From Shimia marina (GTDB lineage Bacteria > Pseudomonadota > Alphaproteobacteria > Rhodobacterales > Rhodobacteraceae), in NCBI RefSeq assembly GCF_001458175.1, contig NZ_CYPW01000032.1, forward strand, positions 150,826 to 214,825: a DNA stretch of 64,000 nucleotides. Reading direction: 5' to 3'. Below are positions 57,397-64,000 of this stretch, piece by piece. Within the stretch, counting starts at the first letter, position 1. Each line of letters opens with the position of its first letter. A program made the position numbers and the translations under genes. The notes beneath the pieces were generated by a model. It saw only the letters and a program-made list of their open reading frames with translations, was not told the origin of the DNA and searched no databases.

Positions 57397-59178
57397 ATGA
57401 ATCGTTTCTTTTCATGTGTTTCGCTGGCCTGTCTGTTGGCCACCGGCGCTTTGGCGCAGGACGCGGCGGATTCGGTCGCACCAGAGGTCGGCTCTGAGTT
57501 GGGCGGATTTGTGCCAGACAGGCTGAAGGCGGCGCAGGCCTCCAAAGACGCTGGAACACCCACGCAGGCGGAGCGTTGGATGGTGGCGGCGGCGCATCCT
57601 TTGGCCGTTGACGCCGGTGCGGATGTGTTGCGGGCCGGGGGCACGGCGGCGGATGCCATGGTTGCGGTGCAGACGGTGCTGGGGCTGGTGGAGCCGCAGA
57701 GCTCGGGCCTTGGTGGCGGGGCTTTTCTGGTCTGGTATGATGCCGAGAGCGGCGCGGTGACCACATTGGATGGGCGTGAAAAAGCCCCTTTGGCGGCGAC
57801 GCCCAAACTGTTTCTGGATGACAATGGCGCGCGCATGAAATTCTTTGATGCGGTCGTCGGAGGGCGGTCTGTGGGTGTGCCGGGTACGCCTATGCTGCTT
57901 GAGGAGGCGCATCGGCGCTGGGGGCGCAGCGCCTGGCCCGGTTTGCTTGACGCGGCGATTGGCCATGCGGAGACCGGTTTTGCGGTTTCCCCCCGGCTTG
58001 CGGGCGCTGTGGCCAAGGATGCAGAGCGGCTTTCAAGCCATCCCGCAACAGCGGCCTATTTCCTGCCCGGTGGTGCGCCATTGGCGGAAGGCAGTGTGTT
58101 GCAGAACCCGGAGTATGCAGAAAGCCTGCGCCTGATGGCAGAGTATGGCGCGGATCCGTTTTATACCGGTGAGATTGCCACCGATATTGTGGCCACGGTG
58201 CGCAATGCGGACAATCCCGGTGTGCTGACCAATGTGGATATGGCGTTCTATCAGGTGCAGGAGCGCGATGCGGTTTGTGTGGAATATCGCGACCATGATG
58301 TGTGCGGCATGGGGCCGCCTTCTTCGGGCGGGCTGACCGTTGGTCAGATCCTTGGCTTGGTTGCGCCCTATGATCTGGCAGGCATGGGGCCGGAAAGTGC
58401 CGAGGTCTGGCGTCTGATTGGGGATGCCTCACGTTTGGCCTTTGCGGATCGGGGGCGCTACATGGCGGACAGTGATTTTGTGCCGGTGCCGACCGAGGGT
58501 TTGATTGCGCCAGAGTATCTGGCGCAGCGGGCCAAGCTGCTGTCTGGTGAGAAGGCGTTGGAAAGCGTGGCTCCGGGCACGCCGGAGTTTGATCATGCAC
58601 TGCTTTGGGGCGACGGGCAGAGCTTTGCACAGCCGTCCACCTCTCATATCTCGATTGTGGACAGCTATGGCAATGCTTTGTCGATGACGACCACGATTGA
58701 GAATGGCTTTGGCAGCCGCGTGATGGCGCGGGGATTTCTGCTCAACAATGAGCTGACAGATTTCTCGTTCCGCTCACACAATGATGGCGTGCCGGTGGCC
58801 AATCGGGTGGAGCCGGGCAAGCGGCCGCGTTCTTCGATGGCACCGACGATTGTGCTCAAGGATGGGGTGCCAAGCTTGGTGATTGGCAGCCCGGGCGGCA
58901 GCCGGATCATTGGCTATGTGGCCAAGACCATCATTGCCCATCTGGATTGGGGTCTGGACGTGCAGGCGGCGATTGATCTGCCGCATCTGGTGAACCGCTT
59001 TGGCACCTATGATGTGGAGAGCGGCACAGGGGCGGTGGCGCTGGCGGGGCCATTGTCGGAGATGGGGTTTGAGATGAATGAGCGCGACCTCAACTCCGGC
59101 CTGCACGCGATTTCTCTGGGCACCGCGTTGCAGGGGGGCGCGGATAAGCGCCGCGAAGGTCTCGCTTATGGGGAATAG
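57397..59178 (+). CDS. ggt: Gamma-glutamyltransferase
   Basis: A 593-residue GGT precursor. A signal peptide (MNRFFSCVSLACLLATGALA) is followed by the large subunit. The autoprocessing site and catalytic threonine is Thr415 in STSHISIVDSYGN. MGPPSSGGL and the C-terminal GSPGGSRIIGY bind substrate. In the periplasm it splits glutathione and other gamma-glutamyl compounds, releasing glutamate. GGGGAG lies 6 bases before the start. A gap of 60 bases precedes it; the gene is probably separate from thpR. Confidence 0.95.
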   Translation: MNRFFSCVSLACLLATGALAQDAADSVAPEVGSELGGFVPDRLKAAQASKDAGTPTQAERWMVAAAHPLAVDAGADVLRAGGTAADAMVAVQTVLGLVEPQSSGLGGGAFLVWYDAESGAVTTLDGREKAPLAATPKLFLDDNGARMKFFDAVVGGRSVGVPGTPMLLEEAHRRWGRSAWPGLLDAAIGHAETGFAVSPRLAGAVAKDAERLSSHPATAAYFLPGGAPLAEGSVLQNPEYAESLRLMAEYGADPFYTGEIATDIVATVRNADNPGVLTNVDMAFYQVQERDAVCVEYRDHDVCGMGPPSSGGLTVGQILGLVAPYDLAGMGPESAEVWRLIGDASRLAFADRGRYMADSDFVPVPTEGLIAPEYLAQRAKLLSGEKALESVAPGTPEFDHALLWGDGQSFAQPSTSHISIVDSYGNALSMTTTIENGFGSRVMARGFLLNNELTDFSFRSHNDGVPVANRVEPGKRPRSSMAPTIVLKDGVPSLVIGSPGGSRIIGYVAKTIIAHLDWGLDVQAAIDLPHLVNRFGTYDVESGTGAVALAGPLSEMGFEMNERDLNSGLHAISLGTALQGGADKRREGLAYGE

Positions 59179-59231
59179 CGACGCTTGACCTCTCAACCCA
59201 AGGGTTTTACCCGACTGGGAGGAGCATAGGG

Positions 59232-60644
59232 ATGAGAGGGAAGACCATGGGGGATGCATTGGATATGGTGCGCAATGAGGATGGGATTGCCGCAGTGCTG
59301 GGCGTGTTGGAGCAACAGTTTGGCGAGGCCTGTCACACCGGGCAGGCTGTGCGCGCTCAGCACGGGCACACCACCACATGGATCCCCACGCAGGCCCCCG
59401 ATGCGGTGATTTTTGCCAAATCGACAGAAGAGGTGGCGGCCATCGTCAAGATCTGCGCCACCCATAAGGTACCTGTGATTGCCTATGGCACCGGCACGTC
59501 GCTGGAAGGCCATGTGAATGCCCCCGTCGGGGGCGTTTGCATCGACATGAGCGAGATGAACAAGATCCTTGCGGTGCATGATCAGGATCTGGATTGTGTG
59601 GTGCAGCCGGGGGTGACCCGCGAGCAGCTGAACCTGCATCTGCGGGATCAGGGGCTGTTCTTTCCGATTGATCCGGGGGCCAATGCCTCACTTGGCGGCA
59701 TGGCCTCGACGCGGGCGAGTGGCACCAATGCGGTGCGCTATGGCACGATGAAAGACAATGTTCTGGCTCTGGAGGTGGTGCTGCCGTCTGGCGAAGTGAT
59801 CCGCACCGCCAGCCGGGCCAAGAAATCCAGCGCGGGCTATGATCTGACCCGGTTGATGATCGGTGCGGAAGGCACATTGGGCATCATCACAGAGATCACG
59901 TTGAAATTGCAGGGTATTCCCGAGGCGATGTCTTCGGCGCGCTGCTCGTTTGCGAGTGTGGATGCGGCCTGTCAGGCGGTGATGGCGACCATTCAATACG
60001 GTATTCCCGTGGCGCGGATTGAGCTTCTGGACGCGATGAGTGTGAAGGCGGCCAATGCCTATTCCAAACTTGATCTGCCGGAGACACCGCTCCTTCTGCT
60101 GGAGTTTCACGGCTCAGAAAGTGGTGTGGCGGAGCAGGCAGAGGTGTTTGGTGCCATTGCCGAAGACGCCGGCGGCACGGGCTTTGTCTGGACCACCAAG
60201 CCCGAGGACCGCACCAAGCTCTGGCAGGCGCGCCATGATATGTATTGGGCGTCATTGCAGCTGCGCCCCGGTGCAAAAGGCGTGTCCACGGATGTCTGTG
60301 TGCCGATTTCACGGCTGGCAGAATGTGTGGCGGCGGCCTCTGAAAAGGCGGCGGAACTGGGTCTGCTGGCCCCAGTTGTGGGCCATGTGGGAGATGGCAA
60401 TTTCCACACGCTGCCGCTGATTGATATGGAGAATGCAGAGGAGGTCGCCAAGGCGGAAGGCTTTGTCAGCTGGCTTAATGATCTGGCAATTTCCATGGGC
60501 GGCACCTGCACCGGTGAGCATGGCATCGGGCAGGGCAAGAAGCCTTATCTGCGCAAAGAGCTTGGCGGGGCTGTCGATGTGATGGCGGCGGTGAAGGCGG
60601 CGATTGACCCGGATGGGATCATGAATCCGGGGAAGATTTTGTGA
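59232..60644 (+). CDS. FAD-linked D-lactate/glycolate-type dehydrogenase
   Basis: A 470-residue enzyme with an N-terminal FAD_binding_4 domain (AYGTGTSLEGHVNAPVGGVC, then PGANASLGGMASTRASG) and a C-terminal FAD-oxidase domain ending EHGIGQGKKPYL. Homologues oxidise D-lactate, D-2-hydroxyglutarate or glycolate and hand electrons to cytochrome or quinone. GGAGGAG lies upstream of the chosen ATG; the ATG five codons on is also possible. It stands on its own 53 bases after ggt. Confidence 0.9.
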   Translation: MRGKTMGDALDMVRNEDGIAAVLGVLEQQFGEACHTGQAVRAQHGHTTTWIPTQAPDAVIFAKSTEEVAAIVKICATHKVPVIAYGTGTSLEGHVNAPVGGVCIDMSEMNKILAVHDQDLDCVVQPGVTREQLNLHLRDQGLFFPIDPGANASLGGMASTRASGTNAVRYGTMKDNVLALEVVLPSGEVIRTASRAKKSSAGYDLTRLMIGAEGTLGIITEITLKLQGIPEAMSSARCSFASVDAACQAVMATIQYGIPVARIELLDAMSVKAANAYSKLDLPETPLLLLEFHGSESGVAEQAEVFGAIAEDAGGTGFVWTTKPEDRTKLWQARHDMYWASLQLRPGAKGVSTDVCVPISRLAECVAAASEKAAELGLLAPVVGHVGDGNFHTLPLIDMENAEEVAKAEGFVSWLNDLAISMGGTCTGEHGIGQGKKPYLRKELGGAVDVMAAVKAAIDPDGIMNPGKIL

Positions 60645-60660
60645 GGGGATTGGGCAGGGT

Positions 60661-60768
60661 TGTTTGGTGGTTTTGCGCCCAAACTTCTACGATACCGCAA
60701 CGCGGCGAATGTCTGCTAGACGGCGTCTAGCCAAATTTCTGCAAAACCGAAGGTGGCCTAACCAAACA
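60661..60768. repeat. Nested inverted repeats beside an orphan gene
   Basis: The outer arms are TGTTTGGT-GGTTTTGC (60661-60676) and GCAAAACC (60741-60748) plus ACCAAACA (60761-60768), with a 12-base bulge. Inside lies a perfect 17-base palindrome GCTAGACG-G-CGTCTAGC (60715-60731). It lies between two convergent genes and has no clear U-run. The nested layout suggests a mobile-element remnant or unusual terminator. Confidence 0.5.
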
Positions 60769-60784
60769 AAGCAGCCAAGGATTT

Positions 60785-61546
60785 TTATGGGCTTTGGTTT
60801 GCCGCCCGCTTGCCCCATGGCCGAGTGATCACAAACGCCAGCATGCCACCTAATGTGAAAACAAACACGAAGAACAAGATTGAGTAGGGAACATAGAGTA
60901 GAGAAAAAACTGCGAGGCATGTCATTCCCAGAAAAGTAGTAACACTCAATAAAACTTTAAGTACTCCAGAGAACTGCACTGGCTTGATTTTCCAATCATT
61001 GGCCCGCCAACACCAGAACAAACGCGCCATCGGAGCCAAAGCCAAACACCACCAAAAAATAGCAAAAAGAGTTGAGCCAGGAGCGTGCGCGATACCCGCA
61101 ACCTCAAATGAAAGCTTATCTGCGAATGTGGCGCGGCGCTCAATAAAGCCATAAGATATGTTGATGTATTCGGGATAGGCATCGCCAGAAGGCCTGCCAT
61201 TTTCCACAATGGTTCGCCTACGACCCCAGTGATCAAAATCGGGTTTATACACCAAACCTCGTACTACGTCATAGACACTGCATGATTGAGCATTGTGTGA
61301 ACTGTTACACCTTATGATGAGTGCGTCCGATAGAGGGGTGGCTGCCAATAAGTGCCCCTCGCTATCAAAGACGATGACTTGCGAGGGATCAGCAAAGATT
61401 ATGCCATCACCGAACAAAATGGCAAATTCGACCTCTCCGAATTCTGGCAGCTCGACCTTTTCGCGTTGACCAAAGTAAGGAGAGTGAGCAGAGGCGATAG
61501 TGGCCGAAACGAATACGGCAAAAATCAAAAACGATATGAGTTTCAT
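60785..61546 (-). CDS. Orphan exported/membrane protein of unknown function
   Basis: 253 residues from MKLISFLIFAVFVSATIASA, a probable signal peptide. Residues 21-150 form an extracytoplasmic domain with two nearby cysteines (CNSSHNAQSC). About three membrane helices follow near the C-terminus (FAIFWWCLALAPMARLFW; VLLSVTTFLGMTCLAVFSLL; LFFVFVFTLGGMLAFVI). No family recognised. It is AT-richer than its neighbours and stands between nested inverted repeats on one side and ATATG-GT-CATAT (61581-61592) upstream, so transfer is likely. The start ATG lacks a clear ribosome site. Confidence 0.6.
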   Translation of the reverse strand: MKLISFLIFAVFVSATIASAHSPYFGQREKVELPEFGEVEFAILFGDGIIFADPSQVIVFDSEGHLLAATPLSDALIIRCNSSHNAQSCSVYDVVRGLVYKPDFDHWGRRRTIVENGRPSGDAYPEYINISYGFIERRATFADKLSFEVAGIAHAPGSTLFAIFWWCLALAPMARLFWCWRANDWKIKPVQFSGVLKVLLSVTTFLGMTCLAVFSLLYVPYSILFFVFVFTLGGMLAFVITRPWGKRAANQSP

Positions 61547-61711
61547 AGCACGTGACTGATCCACAGAACCTTTGGATTCGATATGGTCATATTCACTGAT
61601 CGCCGCAAGCGAAGCGGCCATTGGCGCAGTTGCAGTGAAATGTTGTTATGTCCGCAAATCCGCCTTTGAACAGCGTGGTTTATAGATGGTTCAATTGCGC
61701 CCTGTCAGATC

Positions 61712-62521
61712 TCACCGATATACCTCATCCTCCCCCGGGAAGCTGCGGTCTTTGACTTCTTCGGCATATTGGCCAACGGCGCGTTCGATGGCGGGGCCGA
61801 GGTCGCCGTAGACTTTCACGAATTTTGGCGTCCATTCGTTCAGACCCAGCATGTCTTCGAGCACGAGGATCTGGCCGTCACAATCGGCAGAGGCCCCAAT
61901 GCCGATGGTGGGGATGGGGATCTGTTTGGTGATCTTGGCGGCCAGAGGCTCCACCATACCCTCAAGTACGAGGGAGAAGGCCCCTGCCTCGGCCACGGCG
62001 CGGGCGTCTTCTTCGTGGATCGCCCATGTGTCTTCATCGCGGCCCTGGGTTTTGAAGCCGCCCATCACATGGCTGGATTGTGGGGTGAGGCCGATATGGG
62101 CCATCACCGGGATGCCGCGCTCGGTCAGGAAGCGGATGGTTTCGGCCATGCGTTTGCCGCCCTCCAGCTTTACCGCGCCGCAGCCGGTTTCTTTCATGAT
62201 CTTGGCGGCGTTGCGGAAGGCGATTGAGGGGCTTTCTTCATAGGTGCCAAAGGGCATGTCCACCACGATCAGTGCCTTTTGCGTGCCGCGCACCACGGCT
62301 TTGCCATGCATGATCATCAGATCCAGCGGCACACCCACGGTGCTTTCCATGCCGTGCATCACCATGCCGAGGCTGTCGCCGACCAGAATAAAGTCTGCGT
62401 ATTTGTCCACTATGGCGGCGGTGTGCGCGTGATAAGAGGTCAGCGAGACAATTGGCTCACCGCCCTTGCGGGCGGCAATCTGCGGAACGGTGGTTCGGCG
62501 GATGGGAGTTTGCGTGCTCAT
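61712..62521 (-). CDS. panB: 3-methyl-2-oxobutanoate hydroxymethyltransferase
   Basis: A 269-residue TIM barrel. Metal and substrate residues are in [15 protein letters not shown] and MPFGTYEE, and [20 protein letters not shown] is the family signature. It makes ketopantoate from 2-ketoisovalerate and methylene-tetrahydrofolate, the first step of pantothenate synthesis. It overlaps panC by four bases. Confidence 0.97.
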   Translation of the reverse strand: MSTQTPIRRTTVPQIAARKGGEPIVSLTSYHAHTAAIVDKYADFILVGDSLGMVMHGMESTVGVPLDLMIMHGKAVVRGTQKALIVVDMPFGTYEESPSIAFRNAAKIMKETGCGAVKLEGGKRMAETIRFLTERGIPVMAHIGLTPQSSHVMGGFKTQGRDEDTWAIHEEDARAVAEAGAFSLVLEGMVEPLAAKITKQIPIPTIGIGASADCDGQILVLEDMLGLNEWTPKFVKVYGDLGPAIERAVGQYAEEVKDRSFPGEDEVYR

Positions 62522-63363
62522 GGTGTCACCACTCTTTGGTCAATCAGAAGAATGTCGCCAAAGGCGACGGAGATCATGATGGCAGTTGGGCCGGTGAGCG
62601 GCCCGTCAATCACAGTGAGACTTTCGGCGGCGACGATGTCCAGCCCTTTCAGGCTGGCGCGCGGTTCGGCTGCGATGGTGTCTGTGATGATTTTGGACAG
62701 GGTTGCCACGGTTGTGCCCGTTGCGGTGCTGGCTTGCGCGGCATCAAGCGCGCGCGATAGCACGAGGGCAGCGGCGCGGTCTTCGGCTGAGAGGCGCACG
62801 TTGCGCGACGACATGGCCAGCCCGTCAGTCTCGCGCACGGTCGGGGCGCCGATGATGGTGACTGGCATGTGCAGATCGGCGACCATACGTTTGATCACCT
62901 GAAGCTGTTGGTAGTCTTTTTCGCCAAAGACCGCGGTGTCTGGCTGCACGATATTAAAGAGCCGCGCCACCACGGTTGTCACTCCGCGGAAGTGGCCGGG
63001 GCGTACAGCGCCATGCAACACATTTGCAAGATGGGTGGTTTCCACAATGGTTTCGTCGCCGGGGGGATACATCGTGTCCACCTCCGGCAGGAAGACCACA
63101 CCCACGCCCGCCTCCCGGAGCATGGCGAGATCGCCACTTTCATTGCGGGGGTAGGCATCCAGATCGGCAGACTCGCCAAATTGTGTCGGGTTGACGAAAA
63201 TCGATACAACCACAGCCTCTGCTTGGGATTGCGCGGTTTCTATCAGGCTCATGTGGCCCGCATGTAGAAAACCCATGGTGGGCACCATGCCGATGGTTTT
63301 CCCCTGTTTTCGCAGGGCGGCGACCGCATCGCGGCACTCTGAAACTGAGCGGCAGATCAGCAT
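62518..63363 (-). CDS. panC: Pantothenate synthetase
   Basis: 281 residues from [20 protein letters not shown]. The ATP motif is [10 protein letters not shown] (HIGH-like), followed by [37 protein letters not shown] and the KMSKS-like region SSRNVRLS. It joins pantoate with beta-alanine. The start is the ATG preceded by AGGAGA; the longer frame was rejected. The 181-base region to the divergent FAD gene holds the promoters. Confidence 0.97.
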   Translation of the reverse strand: MLICRSVSECRDAVAALRKQGKTIGMVPTMGFLHAGHMSLIETAQSQAEAVVVSIFVNPTQFGESADLDAYPRNESGDLAMLREAGVGVVFLPEVDTMYPPGDETIVETTHLANVLHGAVRPGHFRGVTTVVARLFNIVQPDTAVFGEKDYQQLQVIKRMVADLHMPVTIIGAPTVRETDGLAMSSRNVRLSAEDRAAALVLSRALDAAQASTATGTTVATLSKIITDTIAAEPRASLKGLDIVAAESLTVIDGPLTGPTAIMISVAFGDILLIDQRVVTP

Positions 63364-63544
63364 TCTGCTCTGTCTCCTTAAAAGGTGGGGAGCGGTGTAA
63401 CGAGGCCGCTGCGATGCAGCAAGGGTTTTTGCGGCAACGTGGCGTCGCATTCGCGCATTTAAGCGTCGGCTGGGCCGTGCGTTTGTTGTGTAATAAGGTA
63501 CAGTCTGGCGAAAAATTCATGCTTCTGTGGGAGTCGTCTGTCGT

Positions 63545-64000
63545 ATGAAAACGAATGTCAAAGCTCTGGTTGTAGGCGGCGGTGCCGTCGGGACCTCTAT
63601 TGCCTATCACCTCGCCAAGGCCGGTTGGGATGATGTGATGCTGATCGAACGCGATGAGCTGACATCGGGGTCAACTTGGCACGCCGCAGGTTTGTTGCCG
63701 CTGTTCAACATGTCCTATGCGACCACCCACATCCACAAATACTCTGTGGACTTCTACAAGCAGCTCGAAGAAGAAACCGGCCTGAATGCGGGCTTTGCCG
63801 TTGTGGGCAACCTGCGTATGGCGCAGACGCAAGAGCGTATGGACGAATATATGCTCTATGCCTCCACTGCAGAGACCTGTGATGTGGCCTATGAGTGGCT
63901 GACGCCTGAGCAGATCAAAGAGCGCTGGCCGCTGATTGAAACCGGTGATCTGAAAGGCGCGATCTACCACACTGAGGACGGCTATATTAACCCGGCGGAC
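63545..64000 (+). CDS. FAD-dependent oxidoreductase, dimethylglycine/sarcosine dehydrogenase type (partial)
   Basis: The first 152 residues are visible and the frame runs off the window. The N-terminus is an FAD dinucleotide site, ALVVGGGAVGTSIAYHLAKA, then SGSTWHAAGLLPLFN, with the His used for covalent FAD in this group near WHAAG. The segment resembles DMGDH/GcvT-type demethylases that act on dimethylglycine, sarcosine or related methylated amines. GGGAG lies upstream of the ATG. Full-length relatives are about 800 residues, so most of the gene lies to the right. Confidence 0.85.
   Translation, partial: MKTNVKALVVGGGAVGTSIAYHLAKAGWDDVMLIERDELTSGSTWHAAGLLPLFNMSYATTHIHKYSVDFYKQLEEETGLNAGFAVVGNLRMAQTQERMDEYMLYASTAETCDVAYEWLTPEQIKERWPLIETGDLKGAIYHTEDGYINPAD

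Noticed and set aside
60661-60768. Integron attC site
   Set aside because: The nested inverted repeats are suggestive, but the required GTTRRRY and RYYYAAC core boxes were not found in the right places, and no integrase is present in the window.

Overview
The window looks like a chromosomal segment of a marine alphaproteobacterium of the Rhodobacterales (Roseobacter group). The grounds are indirect: a moderately high-GC coding style, many tightly overlapping ATGA operons, TAXI-type TRAP and peptide ABC uptake systems, a bioMNY biotin transporter, a ureDABC-EFG urease operon, a NasT/NasS nitrate system and a dimethylglycine-dehydrogenase-like oxidoreductase. No rRNA, tRNA, CRISPR array, phage gene or transposase was seen.

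Layout. 1-4.4 kb: a cut gene end, a capsule-synthesis-like protein with an unusual kinase-like C-terminal half, and a CocE-type hydrolase. 4.4-17.7 kb: a TAXI TRAP transporter with a UspA protein and an RpiR regulator; divergent from it a BKACE enzyme and a class III aminotransferase; then a phosphodiesterase-like gene and a complete peptide/opine-type ABC importer. 18.0-29.9 kb: a full nitrate assimilation locus, read leftwards from nasT-nasS through nrtA, nrtB and a double-ATPase protein to nirB, nirD and nasA. The nasS-nrtA gap holds two ANTAR-type hexaloop hairpins and a terminator. 30.0-39.2 kb: a catabolic operon (M20 amidohydrolase, peptide-type ABC importer, aldehyde dehydrogenase, SDR) facing a PAS-LuxR regulator across a perfect palindrome.

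39.4-41.3 kb: ilvD. 41.3-45.9 kb: bioM-bioN-bioY followed by an acyl-CoA ligase and a thiolase-like protein that lacks its second catalytic cysteine. 46.0-52.6 kb: the urease operon ureD-A-B-C-E-F-G with three additional genes: a 42-residue membrane peptide gene, a lysine/alanine/proline-rich histone-H1-like gene and a DUF1127 gene. 52.8-60.6 kb: rpe, an AT-richer orphan with a HEPN-like motif, an SH3-repeat protein, a hydroxyacid dehydrogenase, thpR, ggt and an FAD-linked lactate/glycolate-type dehydrogenase. 60.7-64.0 kb: an AT-richer orphan membrane protein, panB-panC, and the start of an FAD oxidoreductase.

The main theme is nutrient scavenging, above all nitrogen: nitrate, urea, peptides and amine or amino compounds, plus biotin. 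Three of the four binding-protein genes are separated from their permease genes by a perfect inverted repeat, which suggests shared post-transcriptional tuning. The best candidates for something new are the TAXI/BKACE/aminotransferase locus, the biotin-transporter/ligase/thiolase cluster, the additional small genes in the urease operon, and the PAS-LuxR-controlled amide-utilisation operon.
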